Source: Glycomyces tenuis DSM 44171 (GTDB taxonomy: Bacteria > Actinomycetota > Actinomycetes > Mycobacteriales > Micromonosporaceae). From it: a stretch of 64,000 nucleotides of DNA. The notes beneath the pieces are model-generated. The model ran no database searches and was not told where the DNA came from. It saw nothing but the letters and a program-made list of their open reading frames with translations. Each line of letters starts with the position of its first letter. Within the stretch, counting starts at the first letter, position 1. The DNA is taken from positions 124,001-188,000 of the forward strand of contig NZ_ATYW01000017.1 of the NCBI RefSeq assembly GCF_000427885.1. Direction: 5' to 3'. The position numbers were made by a program, and so were the translations under genes. Of the stretch, positions 1-8,810 are shown piece by piece.

Positions 1-1731
1 CATGATCTGGATCGCCATGTGCGGCGCGTCGTGGACGTAGTTGTACTCGAAGGTGTTCCCCACTCCGTAGAGGTATCCGGCGGGCGTGTAGGTCGCGAGT
101 TGGGAGAAGCGCGCGATCTCGTTGTGCCGAGCGACGTTGTCGCCGCGTTCGAGGGTCTCGCGGTCGCCGCCGCCGAGGAGGACGCCGCCTCCTCCGAGGT
201 CGTGGAGGTAGGAGTGCTGCACGACGTTGCCGTGCCCGCCGCGAGTGGTCTCGTAGTCGGGCAGGGCCGTGAGGGTCTCGCTGGTCTCGCCGATGCGGAT
301 GGCGTCCATGCTCACATTGGAGATCTCGACGCCGTCGATGAGCGTGTCGACCGCGTCCAGCAGCTGCACGCCGGTCACGAGCGAACCGGTCATCGCCATG
401 CCCTGCAAGGTGACGCCGGCGGTGCCCTCCAGGCGGAAGAAGTTCTGGTCGAAGGTCATCAGCTCGATGTCCTTGCCCTCGACCGTTCCGTCGGCGGGCG
501 CGTAGTAGAGGACGTCGTTGCCCTCGTAGCGGTCGATGTAGTACTCGCCGGCGACGTCGAGTTCGGACAGGGCGTTGACGACCTTGACCTTGGTCCACTC
601 GTCCTGCGGGATGTACATCGAGGGGTACTTCGCGTAGAGCCGGTCCTCGCTCCAGGAGACGAGGCGGACCATGTCGTTGGCGTAGTTGTTGCCGAGGTAG
701 CCCGAGAGCCAGGTCTCCGTCTCGTACGTGGTGTTGTCGATGTCCTCGATCCACTGCGGGTCGAGCTGGGTCGCCACGTCCGAGTACTCGCCGAAGCCGC
801 GGCCGCCCAGGTCGTCCACGACCGGCTCGCCCTCCGGGGCCCAGGCCTGGTACCGCTCGGCGGCGCGGCCGCCGACGGTGAAGATCGACGGCGTCATCGT
901 CAGCATCTGCTCGTAGGACCACGAGTCGCTGTCGTCGGGGTGCTCCTGCTTCTTGTCCTCGAACTGGGCGCGCGGGGTGGTGCCGCTCCACTGCCAGTCG
1001 TCCTGCGCGCCGAAGCGGCCGAGCAGGTCGACGTTCATCAGGTCCTCGGGGCCTTCGGCGTCCCACTTCTCGCCGGTGCCCCACAGGTGGCACGCGGTGT
1101 CGGTGGTGTCGCAGGAGTCGCCGTTCGGGTACTCGGCGAGCGTCTGGATCGATCCGTCGACGATGAGCTCCGGCGCGAAGGGCTGCTGCACCCAGTTGAA
1201 GCCGTTCTTGTAGAGCGTGCCGGGGTCGATGCCCGCCGCTCCGAGGTCGTAGACCCAGACGTCCTCGCGCAGGGCCGCGTCGGTCAGGCGCGTGTTCGAG
1301 GAGTACTGGGGCTGGGCGAGCTCGTCCTCGCCGAGCTCGGCGAGCCGCTGCCAGCCGTCGGCGGGGAGCCCGTGGGAGCCGGTGATCGTCACCTGCTCGT
1401 CCTTGTAGGCGGTGTAGGTGACCCACGAGTGCTCCTCGCCGGTCAGCTCGATCGTCTCGTCCAGGACGTACTCGCCGCCGCGGAGGTAGACGGTGCCGCG
1501 TTCGTCCTCAGAGGTCTGTCCGGCCAGCGCGTCGCGCGCGGCCTCGATCGTCCGGAGCGGGGCCTGCTTCGTGCCGGGGTTCGCGTCGTCGCCTTCGGTG
1601 CTGGAGACGTACACGGTCAGCGGCGGCGACGCCTGCGCCGGGGCGCTCACGCTGAGCGCCGCGCTCACCATGAGGACCACCGCGGCCGCTTTCGCGGCGA
1701 GGCGTCTGGCGGGGTGGTGCGTTCTCGTCAT
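1..1731 (-). CDS. Secreted right-handed beta-helix protein, GH141-like (C-terminus beyond window)
   Basis: Probable secreted polysaccharide-active enzyme. The ATG at 1731 follows GGGAG by 7 nt. The product starts with a signal peptide: RTHHPARR, then a hydrophobic stretch ending APAQA. The mature part begins LTVYVSSTEGDD.NPGTKQAPLRTI followed by TVYLRGGEYVLDETI, the usual opening of GH141-like and related parallel beta-helix enzymes. Downstream coils are seen as repeated short strands such as GVTLQGMAMTG, TLIDGVEISN and GNVVQHSYLHD. The frame is open through base 1, so at least 577 residues are present and the end is missing. It is the last gene of the minus-strand sugar cluster, about 290 nt after the mutarotase gene, with its own upstream palindrome. 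GH141 includes alpha-L-fucosidases and xylanases; the exact substrate is an inference and could differ. Confidence 0.7.
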   Translation of the reverse strand, partial: MTRTHHPARRLAAKAAAVVLMVSAALSVSAPAQASPPLTVYVSSTEGDDANPGTKQAPLRTIEAARDALAGQTSEDERGTVYLRGGEYVLDETIELTGEEHSWVTYTAYKDEQVTITGSHGLPADGWQRLAELGEDELAQPQYSSNTRLTDAALREDVWVYDLGAAGIDPGTLYKNGFNWVQQPFAPELIVDGSIQTLAEYPNGDSCDTTDTACHLWGTGEKWDAEGPEDLMNVDLLGRFGAQDDWQWSGTTPRAQFEDKKQEHPDDSDSWSYEQMLTMTPSIFTVGGRAAERYQAWAPEGEPVVDDLGGRGFGEYSDVATQLDPQWIEDIDNTTYETETWLSGYLGNNYANDMVRLVSWSEDRLYAKYPSMYIPQDEWTKVKVVNALSELDVAGEYYIDRYEGNDVLYYAPADGTVEGKDIELMTFDQNFFRLEGTAGVTLQGMAMTGSLVTGVQLLDAVDTLIDGVEISNVSMDAIRIGETSETLTALPDYETTRGGHGNVVQHSYLHDLGGGGVLLGGGDRETLERGDNVARHNEIARFSQLATYTPAGYLYGVGNTFEYNYVHDAPHMAIQIM

Positions 1732-1790
1732 CGAGAAACTCCCTCGTCGTAGTGCCATGCGCCGATTCGTGAGAGCACACATGACACATC

Positions 1791-1808
1791 TACATGTATG
1801 ACATGTTA
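1791..1808. promoter_or_regulatory. Inverted repeat upstream of the beta-helix gene (candidate operator)
   Basis: ACATGT-ATG-ACATGT lies about 60 bp upstream of the gene starting at 1731, in an AT-richer pocket of a GC-rich region. The remaining sequence between 1809 and 2017 shows no gene and no clear terminator. It may be a site for the FadR-type regulator encoded at 12131, but only short half-sites resemble the other candidate sites. Confidence 0.35.
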
Positions 1809-2017
1809 AGAATAGGGGTCGGGAGGGCGGTACGCAAGACCTGAGGGCGACCGGTTCAGTCGTCCTGCGGCGCCCGGGTCTCGCACTGCGGCTGTTGGCG
1901 TCCGAGGCCGTCGATCTCGGCGGTGAGCGGGCGCAACCCGCGCCGGCGCTCGCCGCCGTGCGCCGCTGGGCGCTCCTCGCCTCCGGCGCCGACGCGGGCG
2001 GGCTTCACGCGGTCTCC

Positions 2018-2515
2018 TCAGCTGAGGTCGGGGCGCTCGCCCTCGGTGATGCGGCGGCGGCGTTCGACGTAGGCGGGCAGGATGGTCACGTCCTCGTCGG
2101 TGAACCAGTCGAAGGGCGCAGTGGAGGCGACAAGCGCGAAGTTCGCCCACGGCTCGAAGGAGCCCGAGCGGACGACGAGCTTGGCGCGCGGGGCCCACTG
2201 TTCGATGAGCGTCTCGTGCGTGGTGCCGTGGAAGACGGCCCCCGAGCCGGTGAAGCGGTCCTGGACCTCGCCGTAGAGGCGCGGGTGGTGCGTCTTCAGC
2301 TCGGTGGCGAAGTGGACCTCCTCGACGCAGACGGCGTCGAGGAGCGCCTGGAGCACGACGCGGACGTCGATCTGGCCGCGCGTGAGGGCCAGGTCGATCC
2401 GGTTCGCGTCGGCGGGGATGGGGAATCCGGCGTCGGTCACCAGGACCACGTCGGTGTGTCCGAGCGCGGCCAGGCCGCGGGCGAGCTCGGGGTGCAGGAT
2501 GGTGCCGTTTCTCAT
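2018..2515 (-). CDS. RbsD/FucU-family sugar mutarotase (pyranase)
   Basis: A 165-residue protein of the RbsD/FucU family, which interconverts anomers or pyranose/furanose forms of sugars such as ribose or fucose in the cytoplasm. The family N-terminus MRNGTILHPEL, the GHTD motif (catalytic His region) and the C-terminal VRSGSFEPWAN (family RTGE..PYAN) are visible. The ATG at 2515 overlaps the TGA of the upstream PfkB kinase gene by four bases (ATGA), so translation is coupled. Its place after an ABC importer, DeoC-like aldolase and sugar kinase says it prepares an imported monosaccharide for phosphorylation or oxidation. Ribose versus L-fucose specificity cannot be read directly. Confidence 0.85.
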   Translation of the reverse strand: MRNGTILHPELARGLAALGHTDVVLVTDAGFPIPADANRIDLALTRGQIDVRVVLQALLDAVCVEEVHFATELKTHHPRLYGEVQDRFTGSGAVFHGTTHETLIEQWAPRAKLVVRSGSFEPWANFALVASTAPFDWFTDEDVTILPAYVERRRRITEGERPDLS

Positions 2516-3471
2516 TGCCGCTCCAATGCGTTCGTCGGGTTCGTGCGGGCGAGGGCCGCCTCGACCGCGGCGCGGTCCTGATAGGAGGGGACGGTCTCCC
2601 AGTGCTCGCAGCACAGGCCCGCCGTCGCGTTCGCGAAGCGCGCCGCCTCGGGGAGGCTCCCGCCTTCGCCGAGCGCCACGGCCAGCGCGGCGTTGAAGCT
2701 GTCGCCGGCGCCGTTCGAGTCGACGACGGTGACGGGCACCGGCGGGACCGGCACGGCGCCCTCGGCGGTGGCGACCAGGGCGCCCGCTTCGCCGAGGGTG
2801 ATCACGACGGCCTTCGGGCCGAGCGCGAGGAGGCGGCGGGCCAGTGCCTCGGCGGGCGTGCCGTCGCCCGGTTCGAGGCCGAGGACGGTCTTCGCCTCGT
2901 GCTCGTTCGGCGTCAGCACGTCCACGCAGGACAGATCCACCTCGCGCAGGTCCGCCGCGGGAGCGGGGTTGAGGATCGTGGCCGCGCCGCCCCGCCGCGC
3001 GAGCGCGAGCGCGTGCAGGGCCGTCTCCAGGGGTGTCTCCAGTTGCGCGAGCGCCGCGTCGGCGGCGAGCAGCGCGTCGGCGCAGCGGTCGACGTCGGCG
3101 GGGACGAAGGCGGCGTTCGCACCCGGGTCGACGACGATGACGTTGCGGCCCACGGTGTCCTTGACGATGAAGCCGACGCCGGTCGGCCGGTCCGCGGTGG
3201 TGCGCAGGCGCTCGATGTTCACGCCTTCGTCCTCCATGAGCGCTTTGAACTCCTCGCCGTGGGCGTCGTCGCCGACGACGCCCAGATAGGACACCTCGGC
3301 GCCGAGGCGCGCGGCCTGGACGGCCATGTCGGAGCCCTTGCCGCCGAAGGTCTCCCGGTAGTCCCGGCCGATGAGGGTCTCGCCCGCCCCGGGGATCCGG
3401 TCGGCCGTCATGACCAGGGCCTTCGCGTAGCTGCCGACGACGGCGACCCTCGCGCGCGCGTCAGTAGGCAT
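2512..3471 (-). CDS. PfkB-family carbohydrate kinase (ribokinase-like)
   Basis: A 319-residue PfkB/ribokinase-family kinase that phosphorylates a sugar or sugar-acid with ATP. It has the N-terminal substrate motif GGKGSDMAVQAARLG (residues 43-57) and the C-terminal ATP/anion-hole motif SNGAGDSFNA with catalytic Asp at about 257. Length is typical. The start overlaps the end of the DeoC-like aldolase gene by 11 nt and the stop overlaps the RbsD-like start, giving a tightly coupled trio. Ribokinase is the nearest familiar function, but 2-keto-3-deoxy sugar-acid kinases share the fold and would suit the dehydratase in the same cluster. Confidence 0.85.
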   Translation of the reverse strand: MPTDARARVAVVGSYAKALVMTADRIPGAGETLIGRDYRETFGGKGSDMAVQAARLGAEVSYLGVVGDDAHGEEFKALMEDEGVNIERLRTTADRPTGVGFIVKDTVGRNVIVVDPGANAAFVPADVDRCADALLAADAALAQLETPLETALHALALARRGGAATILNPAPAADLREVDLSCVDVLTPNEHEAKTVLGLEPGDGTPAEALARRLLALGPKAVVITLGEAGALVATAEGAVPVPPVPVTVVDSNGAGDSFNAALAVALGEGGSLPEAARFANATAGLCCEHWETVPSYQDRAAVEAALARTNPTNALERQ

Positions 3472-4165
3472 CGGGGTCCCCCTCCAGGCCGTCGACGATC
3501 GCCGGGCCCGAGCTGGTGCCGACCAGTTCGGCCCCCGCGGCGAAGAGCGAGCGCATCTTCTCCAGCGTGTTGACCTTGCCGGAGACCTTGACCCGGCAGG
3601 GCGCCTCGATGTGCTCGGCGAGGATCCGCACGTCGTGCTCGGTGGCGGCCAGGCCGCCCCTGCCCCAGCCGGAGGACTGCTTGACCCAGTCGACGCCCGC
3701 CTCGTAGGCGATCCGGGTGGCCTTGGCCTTGAGCTCGTCGGTCTCCAGGAAACCGAACTCCAGCATGGCCTTGACCTTGATCCCCTCGCCGTGGGCGGCC
3801 TCGACGATCGCGGCGATGTCCTTCGCGTACAGCTCCTCGTCGCCGCCGAGCAGGAGCCCGGGGTGCGGCGGGAAGTCGAACTCGTCGACGCCGTCGGCCG
3901 CGAGCGCCTGCAAGGCCGCCAGGCGCATCGCGAGGGTGTCGTTCGCCATCGGGAAGTTCAGGGTCGAGGCGACTCTCACGCCGGTGCCGGACAGCGCCTC
4001 TTTGGCCAGGCGCACCCAGTACGGCGCGATCATGGCCGCGTCGAAGCCGTACTCGACGCAGGTCTCGAGGTGCTTGAGCAGCCCCGCCCGGGTCAGGTCC
4101 GGGTTGACGTTCGTGTACTGGATCGCCCCGGCGACCTGTCTGGGGTCGGTGAAGTCGGTGGTCAT
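3461..4165 (-). CDS. DeoC/LacD-type class I aldolase
   Basis: A 234-residue TIM-barrel aldolase of the DeoC/FbaB/LacD group, acting by Schiff-base chemistry. Candidate catalytic residues are Lys162 in WVKQSSGWG (Schiff-base lysine), Lys193 in RVKVSGK and Asp97 in EFDFPP. The loop PPHPGLLLGG differs from classical deoxyribose-phosphate aldolase, so the substrate is probably not deoxyribose-5-phosphate. It lies between the importer permease genes (58-nt gap after 4224) and the PfkB kinase gene. By context it should cleave a phosphorylated or keto-deoxy intermediate of the imported sugar. Confidence 0.75.
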   Translation of the reverse strand: MTTDFTDPRQVAGAIQYTNVNPDLTRAGLLKHLETCVEYGFDAAMIAPYWVRLAKEALSGTGVRVASTLNFPMANDTLAMRLAALQALAADGVDEFDFPPHPGLLLGGDEELYAKDIAAIVEAAHGEGIKVKAMLEFGFLETDELKAKATRIAYEAGVDWVKQSSGWGRGGLAATEHDVRILAEHIEAPCRVKVSGKVNTLEKMRSLFAAGAELVGTSSGPAIVDGLEGDPDAY

Positions 4166-4223
4166 CGTGGTCTCCTTCCGAATGCGGGCTCAGCCCCTCA
4201 TGGCGAAGCCTGCGAGCCGTAAA

Positions 4224-5066
4224 TCAGCCCTTGACGGCGCCCGCCGAGAGGCCGCCCATGATGTGCCGCTGCATGACCACGAAGATCAGCAGGATCGGGG
4301 CGACGGCGAGCAGCAGGGTGGGAAAGACGATCTCGTAGTTCGTCGAGTAGGTGGACACCGCGGCGTACACGCCGGTCGTGATCGTGCGGAACTCCGAGCC
4401 GGGCCCGAGGATCAGCTGCGGGCTGACGAAGTCGTTCCAGGCGCCCAGGGCGTTGAGGATGAACGCGGTGGCGACGATCGGCCGCATGAGCGGGAAGATG
4501 ATCGTCCACAGGATGCGCTGGCGGCCCGCGCCGTCGATCGAGGCCGCCTCGTCCAGGGAGCGGGGCAGCATCCTGATGTAGGCGCTGAAGACGAACAGCG
4601 TGAACGGGATCATCGTCGCGGACATGAACAGGACCAGGCCCGGCAGCGTCCCCATCAGGCCGAGCGACTTCAGGACGAAGACCGCCGGGACGAGGATGAT
4701 CTGCGCGGGCACGAACATGCCCGCGACGAAGAACATCAGCAGAATCCTGAACAGGAGCTTGGGCGTGCGGGCGATGGCGTACGCGGCGGGGACCGCCGTC
4801 CCGATCGCGACGGCGTTGCACGCCAGGACCAGGAACAGCGAGACCGCGTAGCCCTCGACGACGGGGAAGCTCGTGCTCTGCCAGGCGGCCTCGAGGTACT
4901 CGGTGGACGCCGTCGCGAAGTCGATCCCGAGCGGGGACAGCAGGATCTCCTGCTGCGGCTTGAACGCGTTGACCACCATGATGTACATCGGCACGAGCAT
5001 GGCGGCCGAGAGCACCGCCACGACGGTGACGCGGGCGGCGGTGCGGAACGTGCGCTTGCTGGTCAT
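4224..5066 (-). CDS. Carbohydrate ABC transporter permease, MalG type
   Basis: A 280-residue inner-membrane permease with about six transmembrane helices. The binding-protein-dependent transport EAA loop is seen as SLDEAASIDGAGRQRILWTI, where the MalK-type ATPase docks, and the C-terminus RHIMGGLSAGAVKG is typical of MalG proteins. The ATG at 5066 overlaps the stop of the MalF-type gene (ATGA), so the two half-permeases are coupled. No ATPase gene is in the cluster; as usual in actinomycetes a shared MsiK-like ATPase elsewhere would energise it. Confidence 0.9.
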   Translation of the reverse strand: MTSKRTFRTAARVTVVAVLSAAMLVPMYIMVVNAFKPQQEILLSPLGIDFATASTEYLEAAWQSTSFPVVEGYAVSLFLVLACNAVAIGTAVPAAYAIARTPKLLFRILLMFFVAGMFVPAQIILVPAVFVLKSLGLMGTLPGLVLFMSATMIPFTLFVFSAYIRMLPRSLDEAASIDGAGRQRILWTIIFPLMRPIVATAFILNALGAWNDFVSPQLILGPGSEFRTITTGVYAAVSTYSTNYEIVFPTLLLAVAPILLIFVVMQRHIMGGLSAGAVKG

Positions 5067-5977
5067 CCGAGGCTCTCCGCTCCCTCTTCGGCGCGCCGGC
5101 GCAGCACGATGATCGTGAACGACAGGAGCCCGGCGACGAGGACGAGCAGGACCGCCTGCGCGCACGCGAGCCCGATGTCGTTGTTGGCGAAGGAGACCGC
5201 GAGGATCTCGTACGCCCAGTTCTGGGTGGCGTCGCCCGGCCCGCCGTTGGTCAGGCCGAGCACGACGTCGTAGACCTTCAGCAGCGAGAGCACGGTGGTC
5301 ACGAGCGTGACGGTCACGGTCGGCGCCAGCGCGGGCCATGTGACGTGCCGGAACACCTGGCCGCCGCCGGCGCCGTCGATCCTGGCCGACTCCTTCAGGT
5401 CCGGTGAGACCGCCTGGAGGCCGGCGAGGTAGAGGACGAGCTGCACGCCGAACTGCGCCCAGACGATCACCGCGATGAGCGTCGCCAGCGCCCACTGCGG
5501 GTCGGCCAGGAACGGCAGCGTGGACTGCCCCCAGCCTCCGAGGATGTTGTTCACCGCGCCCTGCGGCCCCAGGATCGCCTGCCACAGGAAGCCGACGATG
5601 AGGGCCGAGAGCACGTGCGGGTAGAACATCACGACGCGGGCGAAGGTGTTGAACGGCGTGGTGCGCCGCAGCAGCAGCGCGAGGCCGAGCGCGGCGGCGT
5701 TCACCAGGAGGGTGCCGACCACGGCGATCGCCACGGTGACCCAGACCGAGGGGTGCAGATCGCCGATGGGGTCGTCGGCGATCCGCCGGTAGTTCTCGAG
5801 GCCGACCCACGTCGGCGTCCGGCTCGGGAAGCCGTTGTAGTCGGTGAACGAGTAGTAGACGGCGAAGCCGACGGGCACGACCAGGAGTCCGACGTAGACG
5901 GCGAGCGCCGGCACCGTCAGCAGCCCGTTCGCGAAGGCGCCGGCGCGGGTCCGCCACGAGGTCGAGGTCCGGGGCAT
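5063..5977 (-). CDS. Carbohydrate ABC transporter permease, MalF type
   Basis: A 304-residue membrane permease of the sugar ABC importer. It begins with a basic segment and a first helix near residues 15-40, and carries the EAA-loop motif DLKESARIDGAGGGQVFRHV. The ATG at 5977 lies one base after the TGA of the binding-protein gene; a GTG 12 nt upstream is an alternative start. The stop overlaps the MalG-type start. It forms the channel with the gene at 4224 and receives substrate from the lipoprotein at 5979. Confidence 0.9.
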   Translation of the reverse strand: MPRTSTSWRTRAGAFANGLLTVPALAVYVGLLVVPVGFAVYYSFTDYNGFPSRTPTWVGLENYRRIADDPIGDLHPSVWVTVAIAVVGTLLVNAAALGLALLLRRTTPFNTFARVVMFYPHVLSALIVGFLWQAILGPQGAVNNILGGWGQSTLPFLADPQWALATLIAVIVWAQFGVQLVLYLAGLQAVSPDLKESARIDGAGGGQVFRHVTWPALAPTVTVTLVTTVLSLLKVYDVVLGLTNGGPGDATQNWAYEILAVSFANNDIGLACAQAVLLVLVAGLLSFTIIVLRRRAEEGAESLG

Positions 5978-5978
5978 G

Positions 5979-7244
5979 TCAGCCGGCACTCTCCGCCTCG
6001 TACCAGGCGGTGAGGTCGGCGGCGACGTCGGCGGGGTCGGCGCCCTGCCACAGGCTCTGGACGAGCTCGGTGAACTTGGGGTTGAACCCGGCCACCGGCA
6101 GCGCGTAGTCGCCGACGGTCTGGTTGCCCGGCACGACGAACGACGGCGCCTGGTCGGCGACCTCCTGGACGGCCGAGGCGTACTCGTTGCCGCTGGTGTC
6201 CAGGCCCTCGCGGGTGAAGTGGTCCATCTCGGCCTGCGTGGCGATCGCCTCCGCGTCGGTCACGAGGTACTCGACGAGCGCGGTGGCGTCGTCGACCTTC
6301 TCGGTGCCGTTCCACACCATGTACGGGTAGGCCATGGTGGCGCCCATGGGGCCGGGGGCGTCGGCGGCGGCGTCGACGGGCGCCGAGAAGACGCCCACTT
6401 CGAAGTCCGGCGGCGAGGCGGCCAGCGTCGTGGTGAACCAGGAGCCCATCGGGTAGATCCCGACCTCGCCGGCGATGAAGTTCGCCTCCTGGGTGCCCGA
6501 GTCGGTCGCCACGTCGTCGGCGGTCGTGTAGCCGGCGTCGATCCACTCGGAGAGGTGCTCGAACAGCGGCTCGAATTGCTCGCCGAGGCTCGAGGAGCCG
6601 TCGGCGACGCTCTGCTGCCAGCCGGGGGCGGCGACGTTCTGCTGGGGGTGCCAGATCTGCTGGGCCTGCACGCCGGTGGCCCATTCGGAGGCGAAGGCGA
6701 TGGGGGTGGCCACGCCGGCGCCGTCGAGGGCGGCGAGGGCGGCGTCGAGTTCGTCCCAGGTCTGGGGCGGCTCGGTGACGCCGGCCTGCTCGAACAGGTC
6801 GGCGTTGTAGTACAGCAGCGACTGGGGCTGCATGCCGACGCCGACGACATTGATCTCGCCGTCGGTGGCGTACAGGTCCGCCATCGGCGTCCCGGAGGCC
6901 CACTCGTACTCGGTGAGGTCGAGGATCTCGGGGGCGGTGTCCTCTGAGGGGAAGATCGACTGGATGACGTCGGGGGCCGTCCCGGCGGCCAGGAGCGAGG
7001 GGAAGGACTCGGCGACCGACTGGCCGGTGGGGCCCTCGATCTCGACGTCGATCCCGGTCTCGTCCTCGAAGGGCTTGACGAGCGCTTCCCACTTCTCCTG
7101 CGTGAGGTTGTCGGTGATGTTCACGAGCATGCGCACCGAGTCGCTGTCGGAGCCGCCGCCGGAGCCGCAGGCCGTGAGCGCGAGGACCGGGGCGAAGCCG
7201 AGGATGACGGCGCCGCGGGTGCGGCGCCGGAGCGGAGTTGACAT
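5979..7244 (-). CDS. Sugar ABC transporter substrate-binding lipoprotein
   Basis: A 421-residue extracellular solute-binding protein (family 1, CUT1 type). The basic N-terminus and hydrophobic core end in lipobox LTAC (residues 23-26), so Cys26 is the likely lipid anchor. The body has the expected PFEDETGIDVE, LLAAGTAPDVIQ and LLYYNADLFEQAGV blocks. The ATG at 7244 is preceded by GGGAG. The same reading frame continues upstream without a stop into the preceding enzyme gene, but the signal peptide, ribosome site and a dedicated promoter at 7301-7330 show that this is a separate start. It captures the sugar and passes it to the permeases encoded just downstream. Confidence 0.88.
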   Translation of the reverse strand: MSTPLRRRTRGAVILGFAPVLALTACGSGGGSDSDSVRMLVNITDNLTQEKWEALVKPFEDETGIDVEIEGPTGQSVAESFPSLLAAGTAPDVIQSIFPSEDTAPEILDLTEYEWASGTPMADLYATDGEINVVGVGMQPQSLLYYNADLFEQAGVTEPPQTWDELDAALAALDGAGVATPIAFASEWATGVQAQQIWHPQQNVAAPGWQQSVADGSSSLGEQFEPLFEHLSEWIDAGYTTADDVATDSGTQEANFIAGEVGIYPMGSWFTTTLAASPPDFEVGVFSAPVDAAADAPGPMGATMAYPYMVWNGTEKVDDATALVEYLVTDAEAIATQAEMDHFTREGLDTSGNEYASAVQEVADQAPSFVVPGNQTVGDYALPVAGFNPKFTELVQSLWQGADPADVAADLTAWYEAESAG

Positions 7245-8810
7245 CGTTGTCTCCCAACCTTGGTCCGAGTCGCCTCCACCCGGAGGACGACTACTTGTAA
7301 TACATACTACATGTGCTAAGTCATGGTCAAGTGTGCGGTCAGCCTCGCGCACGTGCCCCCGGTAGGGGATCGCGCCGAGGACCGAGACGTCGGTCGCGCG
7401 CGCCGAGTCGTCGAGGCGCCAGATCCCCTCGTCGGCGACGAAGAAGACCGGCGCCTCGTCGAATGCGAGCTCGGCGGGCAGCGGCTCCTTGTCCGTCCAG
7501 GCGAAGAAGGACCGCGCGAAGTCGTCGCGGTCCTTGCGGCCGTAGATGCTGAGGTCTCCGGCCGTCAGCGGGCTGAGGATGCACCAGTGGACGCCGTCCT
7601 CGACCCAGTAGGCGCGGTCGGAGAGCAGGACGGACCGCCGCTCCGGCTCGGCGAACACCACGTCCCAGAACGACTCGGCCCAGAAGGACTCGGCGGTGTC
7701 GTAGTGCCGCACGAGGAACAGCAGGTCGTGGGCGTGCCAGGCGGTGCTCGGGGCGACGTCCGCCTCGTTGTGCCAGCCGGTGGCGGAGGCGAAGTACCCG
7801 GCGGGGGTCTGGTACGCGGCGTAGGTGGCCAGGCAGTCCTCGACGAAGGCCGCGAGCTCGGGGTGCTCGGTCTCGGAGAGGACCTCGTCGATGCCGTAGA
7901 GGCTCAGGCCCATGCCCGCGATGAGCATCGGCTCGGTGGTCTTCAGGGCCGTCTCGCCGCGCACGTACCAGTAGCGGTGGAAGCGGGTGCGGCCCCGCTC
8001 GTCCGTCCAGGCCGAGCGCGCGACGTGGAGGCTCAGGCGGACCGCCTCGTCGAGCAGGTCCGGGCGGGCGAAGCGCCGCGAGCCGATCACGAGCGGCACG
8101 ATCATCAGCCCGTAGTACTCGGCCGGTTCGAGGATGCCGCCCTCGGCGCGGTCGGCGGGCTGCCGGTAGGCCCCGCAGCTCGCCGCGTCGGGGACGCCGG
8201 GGGCGCGGCTGAGCCGGACGAGGGCGTCGAGGTCGTCCTCCAGCTCGTGGGCGTAGCGGTCGTCCCCCGACAGCTCGGTGTACCTGAACTTCGCCCAGAC
8301 GCGGGCGTACTCCTGGTTCACGGTCCCGTCCTCGCTCGGGCGCCCGCCGCCGTAGACGCGGCACGCCTCGAGGTTCGCGCGGACGGCCCGCAGGACCTCC
8401 TCGGCCTCGCCGGGCTCCAGGAGGTGCCCGGCGTGGCGCAGGCCCTCCAGGAGGCCGATGCACCCGGCCATGTTGTGGATGAGCCCGGAGGTGGCCGACT
8501 CGCCGACCTGGAAGCCGATGTGGCGGAACTGGCCGTCGCCTTGGACCGTGCGCGCCTGGAACAGCATCATGCGGCGCCACATCTCGCGGGCCCGGTCGTC
8601 GGGCCGCCTGGCGAGGGCCTGGGCGAACGCCGCGGTCGCCGGGGCCGAGAACGCCTGGTGCCCGCTGGTGAAGTCGATGAACGTGGCGGGGTTGGTGCCC
8701 CACACGCTGTGGTTGTGGAAGCCCCGGATCTGGCCTTGGGCGCCGATCCAGGTGCGCATCCACCGGGCGAGCGCGGCCGTGTCCGGTGCGGGGGCCTCGT
8801 GCGTGCTCAT
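7245..8810 (-). CDS. Uncharacterised putative carbohydrate-active protein; ORF lacks its own stop
   Basis: I do not recognise the family with confidence. The ATG at 8810 overlaps the stop of the aldo/keto reductase gene (ATGA). The roughly 500-residue product is rich in Trp, His and Tyr helices (WMRTWIGAQGQIRGFHNHSVWG, QEYARVWAKFRYTEL, YFASATGWHNEADVAPSTAWH) and looks like an alpha/alpha-barrel carbohydrate enzyme, probably cytoplasmic as no signal peptide is seen. No in-frame stop occurs before the binding-protein start at 7244, so the frame runs on to 5979. A one-base insertion at the run of five C at 7356-7360 would end it at the TGA at 7339-7341 as IPYRGARARG. A sequencing indel, natural frameshift or real fusion are all possible. 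Confidence 0.6.
7294..7330 (-). promoter_or_regulatory. Promoter with overlapping imperfect palindrome upstream of the binding-protein gene
   Basis: Read on the minus strand, TTGACC (7330-7325) is followed after 18 nt by TATGTA (7306-7301), a good sigma-70-type promoter about 57 bp before the ATG at 7244. A 20-bp imperfect palindrome at 7294-7313 (CTTGTAATA...TACTACATG, 14 of 20 positions symmetric) covers the -10 box, the expected position for a repressor site. The FadR-type protein at 12131 is the obvious candidate regulator. Confidence 0.6.

Noticed and set aside
1806-2198. Open frame before the beta-helix gene
   Set aside because: Overlaps the RbsD-like gene out of frame; product is Arg/Pro-rich and typical of a GC-driven shadow.
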